A DNA stretch of 64,000 nucleotides, taken from NCBI GenBank assembly GCA_964520325.1, contig CAZFOB010000019.1, positions 1 to 64,000 of the forward strand, written 5' to 3'. The position numbers were made by a program, and so were the translations under genes. This DNA is from CAZFOB01 sp964520325. GTDB lineage: Bacteria; Actinomycetota; JAICYB01. The notes below the pieces were generated by a model. That model was not told the origin of the DNA, searched no databases, and saw only the letters and a list, made by a program, of their open reading frames with translations. Below are positions 48,577 through 56,454 of this stretch, piece by piece. The number at the start of each line of letters is the position of its first letter. Position 1 is the stretch's first letter.

Positions 48577-50193
48577 ATGGACACAAGCCAAACCACCTCT
48601 GCAGACGTCAAGCGATACTCGTTCACCGACCGGGGTCCGTGGGTCGTCGACCCGGACGCCATCACGTGGAACCGCGATCTGGACGTCCTCCGCGCGAAGA
48701 CCCGGAAAGAAGCCGACGTCCTCGCCCGGCCCCCGCGCACACCGCCTTTCGCACGCATCGCGCGCACGGGGGCCGACCTCGGTTCGGCCATCATCGGCTG
48801 GCAGCTCCTCGACAAGCGCAAGGGCGACATCGCGAGCAAGAAAGGCGTCTCGCGACGGCTTCGCAAGTCGTTCGAACGCCTCGGGCCCACCTACATCAAG
48901 CTCGGCCAGATCCTGTCCGCCGGCGAGGGAATCTTCCCCGAGGAGCTCGTTGAGGAATTCCGGCTGTGCCGCGACGAGGTTCCCGCTGAGCCCTTCGACG
49001 ACGTCCGGCGTGTCATCGAGCAGGACTTCGGACGCCCACTCGGCCGCGTCTTCGCCGAGATAGAGACCTCACCGATGGCGGCGGCGTCGATCGCTCAGGT
49101 ACACCGCGCGAAGCTCCTCACCGGCGAAGAGGTTGTCGTGAAGGTGCAGCGTCCCGGCATCGACGAATCGATCCGTCAGGACCTGCGCGCGATGTCATGG
49201 GTCGCGCCGAAGCTCATCGGACGCATCCCGGTCTCCGCACTCGCCAACCCACCCGCGATCGTCGAGCTGTTCGCCGACACGATCGTCGAAGAGCTCGACT
49301 TCCGTCTCGAGGCCGGCAACATGCTCGATATCGCCGAGATCCTGGCCGCTACGGATCAGCGCGCGATCATCGTCCCGCGTCCGCATCCAGAGCTCGTCAC
49401 CCGGCGCGTGCTCGTGATGGAGCAGCTCCACGGCTACAACTTCGACGACGTCGAGTCGATCAAGAAGGCGGACATCGACACGAAAGCTGTCATCCGCGCC
49501 GGGATGATCTCAACGCTCGAGGGCGCGATGCTGCACGGCGTCTTCCACGGCGACCTGCACGCCGGAAACATGCTGCTCGACGAGTCGGGACGTGTGTGCC
49601 TGCTCGACTTCGGCATCACCGGACGGTTGGACGAGAAGCAGCGGGTCGGCTTCATCCGCTTACTCATGGGCGGGGTGACCAACGACATCACGATGCAGTT
49701 CGAAGCACTGCGCGACCTCGGCGCACTTCCTCCCGACACCGACATCCAAGCGGTCATCAAAGACCTCGGTGTGGATCAGCCGCCGAAAGACCCGGTGCAG
49801 ATGTCGGCGCACGAGCTCGTTGAGGAGATCCGCGAAGTGGTCAAGAAGCTCGTGGCGTATGGCGCGAGGATGCCGAAGGAGCTCATGCTCTTCGTGAAAG
49901 ATCTGCTGTTCCTGGACGCCGCGATCGCGACGCTCGCGCCCGACCTCGACCTGATCGCCGAGACATTCCAGATCGCGCAGTACATCGCGCAGCGTCACGG
50001 CGAGCGACTGGCGAGCGAGGCCGGCACGAAGGCCGACACCGAGATCAACCTGGACGGCTTCAAGGCCTCCTTCGGACTCGACTCCTCCGTCGAAACGTTG
50101 ACCTACGCCGACCTCCAGGAACGGCGGAAGATCATCCGCGAGCGCCTCGAGTCGAACCGCCCAGAACGTCGATGGGGCCGCAAGAAGCGCTAG
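48577..50193 (+). CDS. AarF/UbiB (ABC1) family atypical kinase
   Basis: 538 aa. KxGQ motif GPTYIKLGQILSAGEGIFPE, Ala-rich loop SPMAAASIAQVHRAKLLTGE in place of the Gly-loop, Lys in VVVKVQRPGI, catalytic HGDLHAGNMLLDESGRVCLL and DFGITG. Such proteins support quinone or isoprenoid lipid metabolism as ATPases. The C-terminal helices end in ETLTYADLQERRKIIRERL. No signal or clear membrane segment at the N-terminus. The start lies 34 bp from that of ligB. Stop shares CTAG with the cupredoxin gene. Confidence 0.92.
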   Translation: MDTSQTTSADVKRYSFTDRGPWVVDPDAITWNRDLDVLRAKTRKEADVLARPPRTPPFARIARTGADLGSAIIGWQLLDKRKGDIASKKGVSRRLRKSFERLGPTYIKLGQILSAGEGIFPEELVEEFRLCRDEVPAEPFDDVRRVIEQDFGRPLGRVFAEIETSPMAAASIAQVHRAKLLTGEEVVVKVQRPGIDESIRQDLRAMSWVAPKLIGRIPVSALANPPAIVELFADTIVEELDFRLEAGNMLDIAEILAATDQRAIIVPRPHPELVTRRVLVMEQLHGYNFDDVESIKKADIDTKAVIRAGMISTLEGAMLHGVFHGDLHAGNMLLDESGRVCLLDFGITGRLDEKQRVGFIRLLMGGVTNDITMQFEALRDLGALPPDTDIQAVIKDLGVDQPPKDPVQMSAHELVEEIREVVKKLVAYGARMPKELMLFVKDLLFLDAAIATLAPDLDLIAETFQIAQYIAQRHGERLASEAGTKADTEINLDGFKASFGLDSSVETLTYADLQERRKIIRERLESNRPERRWGRKKR

Positions 50194-51200
50194 GAACCGA
50201 CCTTCACCGTGCCGAGTTGGCCGGGATGCAGGACGCACGAGTACTTGTACGTGCCCGGCTCGGTGAACGTGAGCGAATAGGTCCCTTCGAAGGGTGTGTC
50301 TTCGGCACCGATGAGGCCGGAGTTGGCGAGGCCGCCTGTGTAGTCGCCTCCCGATCCCACCCCGCTCGGCGGGAATCCCTTGGGGTCACCTGGTTCGAAG
50401 TCGCCGCCGAACGTCACCGTGTGGGGCTCGTACGGGTTCTTGACGACCCACGTCACCTTCTCGCCTGACTTCACGTCGATCGACTCAGGAGAGTACCGGT
50501 TCACCGACGTGACGCGGTCGCCCCAACCGACGGTCGCCGTCACGCCATCATCGGTGCGCTCGAGCTCCGGCGTCGCGAACTCATCCGCGTCTTCACGGGC
50601 TTGCTTCACGGCGTCCTTCGCCCCCTCACGGACATCCGCCGGCTTGGATCGGTCGCCGGCGTCGTCGACGACGGTCATCGCGCCGTTCATGAACGGGTGA
50701 AGGATGCAGACGAAGGTGTACGAGCCGGGCGGGATCTCTTTCGCAAGTTTGAGCGTGACGCTCTTGGGTCCCGCGCTTTTCGGCAACGGCTTGGCCTGAA
50801 GGAACCCCGAGTTCCAGTAGCCCTCCCCGTCGAATGCCGGCAGTCGCTTGTTCTCGCACTTGACCGACTTCGTCGTCGGCGCGTCCTCGAAGTGGCACTT
50901 GTCGGTCACGACCGGATTCTCACCAGTCTCCAGCACGATCGGCGGCTGATTGGAACGGTCTGGGAGCACCCCGAACGTGACGGTGTGGGGCGCCTCGGTC
51001 GATCGGTTCTTGAACTTGATCGAGTCGCCTGCACTCACACGGAGCTCGCCAGGAAAGAACGCCGAGAACTGGAGCTTCTCCTCGACGGACGACTTCGCGT
51101 CGAGCTCGACCGAGTACTTCAGCGGGCCGCTCGGACTCCGCGAGCATCCGACGGCAACGAACGCGATCGCGACGCACATCACAAGGACCTTGCGACTCAT
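50190..51200 (-). CDS. Lipoprotein with two cupredoxin domains
   Basis: 336 aa. Lipobox VAVGCS (Cys19). Domain 1 (about 25-190): His in TEAPHTVTFG, Cys/His/Met in YTFVCILHPFMNGAM, a complete type 1 copper set; it has an extra loop with two Cys (DKCHFEDAP, SVKCENKR). Linker with RSKPADVREGAKDAVKQARE. Domain 2 (about 235-336): His in YEPHTVTFGG, Cys and His in YKYSCVLHPGQLGTV, but the Met position is Gln/Leu. Extracytoplasmic electron carrier or copper-binding protein; plastocyanin-like by family. Confidence 0.88.
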   Translation of the reverse strand: MSRKVLVMCVAIAFVAVGCSRSPSGPLKYSVELDAKSSVEEKLQFSAFFPGELRVSAGDSIKFKNRSTEAPHTVTFGVLPDRSNQPPIVLETGENPVVTDKCHFEDAPTTKSVKCENKRLPAFDGEGYWNSGFLQAKPLPKSAGPKSVTLKLAKEIPPGSYTFVCILHPFMNGAMTVVDDAGDRSKPADVREGAKDAVKQAREDADEFATPELERTDDGVTATVGWGDRVTSVNRYSPESIDVKSGEKVTWVVKNPYEPHTVTFGGDFEPGDPKGFPPSGVGSGGDYTGGLANSGLIGAEDTPFEGTYSLTFTEPGTYKYSCVLHPGQLGTVKVGS

Positions 51201-51212
51201 TCCGCCTCCTTC

Positions 51213-51305
51213 GCGAGCCTCACTGGTCGAGCACGCGAGCCGAACTGGTCGAGCGCGCGAGCCTCAATGGTCGAGCACGAGCATCAATGGTCGAGCACGA
51301 GCATA
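51213..51305. repeat. Four tandem GGTCGAGC repeats between two genes
   Basis: About 20-22 bp units: CGAGCCTCACTGGTCGAGCACG, repeated with small changes at about 51236, 51258 and 51280. The last unit includes the stop and final codons (LVLDH) of the PAQR gene. There are no unique spacers, so this is not CRISPR. Confidence 0.8.
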
Positions 51306-51931
51306 AGGATCGCTGCATAGTGGCATGCCCCCGCCGCCACGACCATCACGTGCCACACCTCGTGATAGCCGAACACCAGCGGGCTCGGGTCCGGACGCCT
51401 TCGCAGGAGCACGATCGAGCCGAGTGTGTACAACACCCCGCCGGCGGCGATGAGCGCAAGAACGGGCGCCGGCATACGCGGGACAAGTCCCGGCGCCGCC
51501 AGAACCGCGACCCAGCCGAGCACGATGTACATGGCGCTGCTGATGCGCCGCGTGCGCTCCATCCCGAAGACCTTCATGATCACACCGGCCAGAGCTCCCG
51601 CCCACACAACCGCGAGGATCGCGTACGCCCACGGGCGTTGCAGGACGAGCAAGCAGATCGGCGTGTAGGAGCCTGCGATCAGCACGTAGATCATGGAGTG
51701 ATCGAGGCGCTGCATGCGGGCCAGCGCGCGTGGCGACCACTTGATCCGGTGATAGGACGCGCTCACTCCATACAGTCCGGACATGCTGAGCGCGTAGATC
51801 ACGGATGAGATGCGCGATACCACACCGGCTCCCGCCGCAACGAGCGCGACCCCCTGGGGGATCGACACGAAGAACGCGATCTCGTGCAGCAGTCCACGCC
51901 AGCGCGGTTTCGCCACGGCTCCGATCGACAT
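51284..51931 (-). CDS. PAQR/haemolysin III-family membrane protein
   Basis: 215 aa from MSIGAVAKPRWRGLLHEIAF. Seven TM helices; conserved zinc-site residues are Ser/His in YGVSASYHRIKW, Asp in RMQRLDHSMIYVLIAGSYTP and the two His of FGYHEVWHVMVVAAGACHYA. Eukaryotic relatives are ceramidase-like receptors; bacterial ones are of unclear function (lipid hydrolase or membrane-homeostasis factor). Its last codons are part of the tandem repeat downstream. Confidence 0.92.
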   Translation of the reverse strand: MSIGAVAKPRWRGLLHEIAFFVSIPQGVALVAAGAGVVSRISSVIYALSMSGLYGVSASYHRIKWSPRALARMQRLDHSMIYVLIAGSYTPICLLVLQRPWAYAILAVVWAGALAGVIMKVFGMERTRRISSAMYIVLGWVAVLAAPGLVPRMPAPVLALIAAGGVLYTLGSIVLLRRRPDPSPLVFGYHEVWHVMVVAAGACHYAAILMLVLDH

Positions 51932-51971
51932 GCTCACGACAACAGTGTCCGCCAAAACACGAGATCGTGCC

Positions 51972-52622
51972 TCAATCGCATGTCGAGAACAGTCCGAGCG
52001 CCTCGGTCAGGGTGACTGGAGCTGTTCCCATCTCGTCGAGCACAGCCGCCAGCCACTCCGGACGCGACCGCGCCACCACCGCGATCGGACTCGCCGAGCT
52101 CGAATGCGCGATCACGATCTGGACGAAGTCGGCGGCGTAGTCCGGAGGACGCACGTCCTTGCTCAACTCCGCCAGCGCGAAGGGGTCGGGCGGAACAGGA
52201 GCGTTCGGGTCGATGCGGGCGATCACCGGCGTGCCGGGGGCCGGGCCCCCACCCGACAGTCCGGGACCGTCGCACAGGATCGCTCCACGCACTGCGTCGA
52301 AGCGCGCGGCGGACGCGAGCAACGCGACGTATGCGCCGAGCCCGCGTCCGATCAACACAACCGGACCGATGTGCTGGATCGCCGCATCGACGTCGCCCAT
52401 CAGAAGCTCCGGCGTGTACCCACCGCCCTTCGGGGAGCCGGAGTCGCCGTGTCCGGTGAAGTCGAGCGCGTAGATCGGACCTGGCCAGGGCTCGAGGTCG
52501 AGCGGGACGTCGTCCGGCGAACGCAAGCCAAGCGCGTGCAGAAGCAGCAGCGGCACTCCGTCACCGCTCTCTCGCAGCTCGTGCAGTGCAAGCACGATGC
52601 GTCCGTGCGTGAGCTTGATCAT
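51972..52622 (-). CDS. Alpha/beta-hydrolase-fold protein without nucleophile Ser
   Basis: 216 aa. GIVPLLLLHALG-like opening (VPLLLLHALGLRSPDDV), YALDFTGHGDSGSPKGGGYT, then the elbow PVVLIGRGLGAYVALLASAA with Gly in place of the Ser of GxSxG. Cap and C-terminus RSRPEWLAAVLDEMGTAPVT; no clear late His. Starts on the A of the upstream gene's TGA (TGATG), so it is co-translated with a complete alpha/beta hydrolase. Possibly a non-catalytic partner. Confidence 0.8.
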   Translation of the reverse strand: MIKLTHGRIVLALHELRESGDGVPLLLLHALGLRSPDDVPLDLEPWPGPIYALDFTGHGDSGSPKGGGYTPELLMGDVDAAIQHIGPVVLIGRGLGAYVALLASAARFDAVRGAILCDGPGLSGGGPAPGTPVIARIDPNAPVPPDPFALAELSKDVRPPDYAADFVQIVIAHSSSASPIAVVARSRPEWLAAVLDEMGTAPVTLTEALGLFSTCD

Positions 52623-53530
52623 CAGGACAAGAAATCCAGCACGAGATCGGCAACTTCGCGCGGTTTCTCGATGTGGATGAAGTGACCGGTGCCCTCGAAG
52701 ACCTCGAGGCGCGCATTTGACGGAAGGAACGGACGCAGTTGATCGGGCGTGATACCCCAGCCCATCTCCTCCTGCTCGGTTCCCAGCACGCCGAGCAACG
52801 GCATCGACAACGCGTTCATCGCAGCGAGCGACCATGTGTGACGCCACGGACCGAATCCACCGAAGCGAAGCTGCGGATCGATCTTCCAGCGCCAGCCGTC
52901 CTCGTCGAGACGTCCGCCGACGCTGACGAGGTACCGAAGCCATTCGTGCGACAGACGCGGGTTCATCCGTCCGCGGCGCTTGGCGAGCTCGTCGAGAGAA
53001 CCCGGCCTGCGGACGAGGTCGGCGATCGCCCGGCGGTGCTTCAGCCATTGCTGCATCCCATCTTCGAGCATCCGTGTTTGCTCGTGGCCGACGATCTCGA
53101 GGTGCCGGCGTGGCGACGGCATGCCGTCGATGTTCACCATGCGCCAGATGCGGTGCGGCACGATCTCCGAAAGCTGCATCAGCATGTTGCCGCCCTTGGA
53201 GTGGCCGACCACCGGAACGGGATCGTAGGTCGTCGAGTCGAGCACGGCGATCGCGTCGCGGTTGTCGGCCTCCCAGGAGTAGAGCTCGGTGTGCGCGCTG
53301 TCGCCGTGGCCGCGGTGGTCCCACGCGATCACGCGCCAGCCGGCGTCGGCCAAGAGAGGCGCGAAGACGTCGTAGGTGCGTGAGAAGTCGAAACCCCCGT
53401 GAGCCAGCAGCAGGGGCCTGGCGTCCTCGGCGCCCCATTCGTTCACATGGATGGCAACGCCCCACGAGTCGACTGATCGCTGCCGATCCGGCGGCCGAGC
53501 GCCGGGGAATGTCACCACCTCGTCCGTCAT
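52622..53530 (-). CDS. Alpha/beta hydrolase
   Basis: 302 aa from MTDEVVTFPGARPPDRQRSV. Oxyanion RPLLLAHGGFDFSRTYDVFA, WRVIAWDHRGHGDSAHTELY, nucleophile elbow PVPVVGHSKGGNMLMQLSEI (GHSKG), and C-terminal His in FEGTGHFIHIEKPREVADLV. A complete triad. Typical of epoxide-hydrolase-like or C-C hydrolases. Coupled to the Ser-less paralogue downstream and divergent from the wax synthase gene. Confidence 0.9.
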   Translation of the reverse strand: MTDEVVTFPGARPPDRQRSVDSWGVAIHVNEWGAEDARPLLLAHGGFDFSRTYDVFAPLLADAGWRVIAWDHRGHGDSAHTELYSWEADNRDAIAVLDSTTYDPVPVVGHSKGGNMLMQLSEIVPHRIWRMVNIDGMPSPRRHLEIVGHEQTRMLEDGMQQWLKHRRAIADLVRRPGSLDELAKRRGRMNPRLSHEWLRYLVSVGGRLDEDGWRWKIDPQLRFGGFGPWRHTWSLAAMNALSMPLLGVLGTEQEEMGWGITPDQLRPFLPSNARLEVFEGTGHFIHIEKPREVADLVLDFLS

Positions 53531-53614
53531 GGCTGCCCATGGTCGGGGGCGCGCCTCGGCCCTGTCGAGTTGGACGGCGTAGACTCCGGGTCTCCATCGC
53601 AAAAGGGGAACGTC

Positions 53615-55051
53615 ATGGCCGACCGCGAGATGCGCTTCGAGCAGAAGATGTCCGACGCCGAAGCGATGATGTGGAACATCGAGCATGATCCACGGCTCAG
53701 CTCGAACATCGGCTCCGTGATCATCTGCGACGCCGAGCTCGACTTCGACCAGATGCGCCGGCGCGTCGGAGCAGCCGTCGCCGACATCACGCGGATGCGT
53801 CAGCGCGTGGCTCCCGTGCTCGGCCGGCTAGCTCCCCCGGTGTGGATACCCGACGCGGAGTTCGATCTCGATTTCCATCTGCGCCGGGTACGGCTTCCCG
53901 CTCCCGGCACGGAGCGCCAACTCTGGGACTTCTGCACCCGCGCCTTGCAGGAGCCGTTCGACCGCACTCGTCCCCTGTGGACCTTCTATGTGATCGACGG
54001 CCTTGAAACAGACCGTGGCGCTCTCTTCACCAAGCTTCACCACACGATCACCGACGGCGAGGGTGGAGTGCGCCTCGCAGAGCGCTACATGGATCTGGAA
54101 CGCGACACACCGCTGCCTCCCGCCGTCGACCTCGACGCAGTGATCGCCGACGCAGCCAAGGAAGACGCACCGGACGCCGGTGAAGGTTTCCTCCCGTCGC
54201 TCCTGCGCACGAGCGGCCACACGGCGAAGCGTTTCCTTGGGATCGCACGAAGGACGGTCGGCGAGGCCGCTCTCGTGCTGGCCGATCCACAGCGACTCAC
54301 CGAAGCCGCAGCCAACATGACCGTCGCCGCAACCTCGTCCCGCGATCAGCTCGGCGGCGGGAGTCAGCCGGGTTCCCCCGTCTGGACCGGACGTTCGCGC
54401 CACCGCTTCTTCGACGTCCTCGATGTCGACTTCGACAAAGCGAAAGCCGCATCGAAAGTGCTCGGCGGATCGCTGAACGACTTCTTCGTGACCGGCGCCG
54501 CCATCGGCGCATTCAAGTACCACGAGTTCGTCGGCGCTGAAGCCGAGTACTTCAACACCACGTTCGTCGTCTCCACACGCGACGACGCATCGGCCGGCGG
54601 CAATTCGTTCACGCCTTCGAAGGTGCGCGTGCCCGGGGGGAAGATGGACCCGGCCGACCGCTTCACGCAGATCCAGGCGTCGATGGGATCGCGGCGAGGA
54701 GAAGTGACAGGCGGCGCCGACCTGATGGGTGCCGTATCCGGACTCGCGAACCTGATGCCGACGTCGGTCGTGACAGGACTCGCGCGCTCGCAAGCCGCAA
54801 CGATCGACTTCGCGACATCCAACGTGCGCGGAGCACCGATCGAGGTGTACGTCGCCGGAGCGAAGGCGCTCGAGTGCTACCCGATGGGGCCGGTCGCGGG
54901 CACCGCGTGGAATATCACGACGCTCTCGTACGCGGGCAAGCTCTACATCGGCGTCCACATCGATCCGGTCGCCGTACCGGACACCGACCTGCTGATGCGG
55001 TCACTCCGGGAAGGCTACGCAGAGTTGATCTCGGCCGGAGCCCCGTCGTGA
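53615..55051 (+). CDS. Wax ester synthase / diacylglycerol acyltransferase (WS/DGAT)
   Basis: 478 aa from MADREMRFEQKMSDAEAMMW, with AAAAGGGG upstream. Active site HHxxxDG is TKLHHTITDGEGGVRLAERY (His near 142). Other family blocks: DFCTRALQEPFDRTRPLWTF, LNDFFVTGAAIGAFKYHEFV, FATSNVRGAPIEVYVAGAKA and LECYPMGPVAGTAWNITTLS. Makes wax esters or triacylglycerol from acyl-CoA at the membrane. It overlaps the HAD-acyltransferase gene, which would supply phosphatidic acid. Confidence 0.94.
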   Translation: MADREMRFEQKMSDAEAMMWNIEHDPRLSSNIGSVIICDAELDFDQMRRRVGAAVADITRMRQRVAPVLGRLAPPVWIPDAEFDLDFHLRRVRLPAPGTERQLWDFCTRALQEPFDRTRPLWTFYVIDGLETDRGALFTKLHHTITDGEGGVRLAERYMDLERDTPLPPAVDLDAVIADAAKEDAPDAGEGFLPSLLRTSGHTAKRFLGIARRTVGEAALVLADPQRLTEAAANMTVAATSSRDQLGGGSQPGSPVWTGRSRHRFFDVLDVDFDKAKAASKVLGGSLNDFFVTGAAIGAFKYHEFVGAEAEYFNTTFVVSTRDDASAGGNSFTPSKVRVPGGKMDPADRFTQIQASMGSRRGEVTGGADLMGAVSGLANLMPTSVVTGLARSQAATIDFATSNVRGAPIEVYVAGAKALECYPMGPVAGTAWNITTLSYAGKLYIGVHIDPVAVPDTDLLMRSLREGYAELISAGAPS

Positions 55052-55062
55052 GCCCCGTCGTG
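55039..55062. repeat. 12 bp direct duplication at the WS/DGAT-acyltransferase junction
   Basis: AGCCCCGTCGTG twice in a row. The duplication gives two GTG starts for the second gene (55048 and 55060) and contains the stop of the first. Confidence 0.85.
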
Positions 55063-56454
55063 AGCGAAGGAAAGCAGAGCCGTTCCGTCGCGTTCTTCGA
55101 TCTCGATCACGGCATCCTCAAGCAGTCGCCGGCCACGTTGATGCGCAACGGATCGGTCGCGGCCAACGTGCTCGATCGCGCTGCCGACATCGCGGGGCCG
55201 ATCCTCGGCCCCTTGGTGCTGAAGGCATCAACGCGGGGTATCGCCGGAGTCGCCGTCTCAGATCTTCGAGCAGCGGGACGTGACGCCGCCGCCAACCTCG
55301 CGTTGCAGTCGCATGTGCACGCACTCATGGTCGAGCACCGCGCCGCCCGCCGGCGGTTGGTCGCCATCACGCGCATCCCGATACAAGCCGCCGAGCCGCT
55401 CACCGTTGCGCTCGGGTTCGACGACATCATCGCGACACGCTTCACGGAGACTGAGGGACGACTGGACGGCGGGATCGACGGACCGATCGTGTCCGGTCGC
55501 GGCAAGCTCGAAGCCGCGCGCGAATGGGCGGCGCGCAACGGCGCGTCGCTCAAGCGGAGCTATTTCTACGCAGGAAGTCTCAGCGATGCTCCACTGCTGG
55601 CCGAGATCGGACGTCCCGTCGTCATCGATCCAGAGCCACGACTGGCGGCGCTCGCGTGGCTCAAGGGTTGGCCGACGCGCTCGCTTCATGCACCGTCCGG
55701 CGTGATGACCGTTGCCGGACGCGAGCTGCAAGACCTCACGCGACCGTTCGTCCGTCCCGAGCTCATCCCCAACGCGCGCTTTACCTTCAGCGGGCTCGAG
55801 AACATCCCCGCCGTTGGTCCTGCCATCGTGGTCGGCAACCACCGGTCGTACTTCGACGGCGTCGCCCTCGGCTTGGCCATCACCCAGACGGGACGCGCGG
55901 CCCGCTTCCTCGGCAAGAAGGAAGTGTTCGACGTCCCGGTCTTCGGCATGGCCGCACGCTGGCTCGGCGGCATCCGCGTCGACCGTGGCACTGGAAGCGA
56001 CGGGCCGCTGGAGGCCGCTGCGGAAGCGCTGCGCGCCGGTGAGATCATCGGCCTGATGCCGGAAGGCACGATCCCGCGCGGACCGGCGTTCTTCGACCCC
56101 GTTCTCAAGGGACGCTGGGGCGCCGCAAAGCTCGCGGCGATGACGAAGGCTCCCGTGATCCCGCTCGGCCTTTGGGGGACGGAGAAGGTGTGGCCGCGCT
56201 CAGCACGCATGCCGAACATGAATCCGCTGAACCGTCCGCTCGTCACAGTGACGGCAGGGCCCCCAATCGAGTTGACCTACGAAGACACCGACGCCGACAC
56301 CAAGGCCATCATGGCCGCGATCGTCGATCTACTCCCGGACGAAGCGAAGCTGCAACACACACCGACAGCAGAAGAGCTCGCGCTGACCTATCCCGCGGGT
56401 TACAAAGGCGATCCGGAGAAGGAACTCGTCCGGCGTCCCGGCACCGACACCTAG
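55048..56454 (+). CDS. HAD-IB phosphatase fused to PlsC-type acyltransferase
   Basis: 468 aa from the GTG at 55048 (55060 also possible). HAD domain: SVAFFDLDHGILKQSPATLM with both Asp of DxD but Gly in place of Thr; ITRIPIQAAEPLTVALGFDD and LSDAPLLAEIGRPVVIDPEP. PlsC domain from about 235: VVGNHRSYFDGVALGLAI (H-x4-D), GGIRVDRGTGSD, GLMPEGTIPRGPAFFDPVLK and APVIPLGLWGTEKVWPR. Expected to make phosphatidate from lysophosphatidate, with the HAD part acting on a lipid or serine phosphate. Coupled with WS/DGAT: a neutral-lipid pair. Confidence 0.9.
   Translation: MSPVVSEGKQSRSVAFFDLDHGILKQSPATLMRNGSVAANVLDRAADIAGPILGPLVLKASTRGIAGVAVSDLRAAGRDAAANLALQSHVHALMVEHRAARRRLVAITRIPIQAAEPLTVALGFDDIIATRFTETEGRLDGGIDGPIVSGRGKLEAAREWAARNGASLKRSYFYAGSLSDAPLLAEIGRPVVIDPEPRLAALAWLKGWPTRSLHAPSGVMTVAGRELQDLTRPFVRPELIPNARFTFSGLENIPAVGPAIVVGNHRSYFDGVALGLAITQTGRAARFLGKKEVFDVPVFGMAARWLGGIRVDRGTGSDGPLEAAAEALRAGEIIGLMPEGTIPRGPAFFDPVLKGRWGAAKLAAMTKAPVIPLGLWGTEKVWPRSARMPNMNPLNRPLVTVTAGPPIELTYEDTDADTKAIMAAIVDLLPDEAKLQHTPTAEELALTYPAGYKGDPEKELVRRPGTDT

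Noticed and set aside
51213..51305. CRISPR-like repeats
   Set aside because: The units are directly adjacent and similar throughout; there are no unique spacers and no cas genes.
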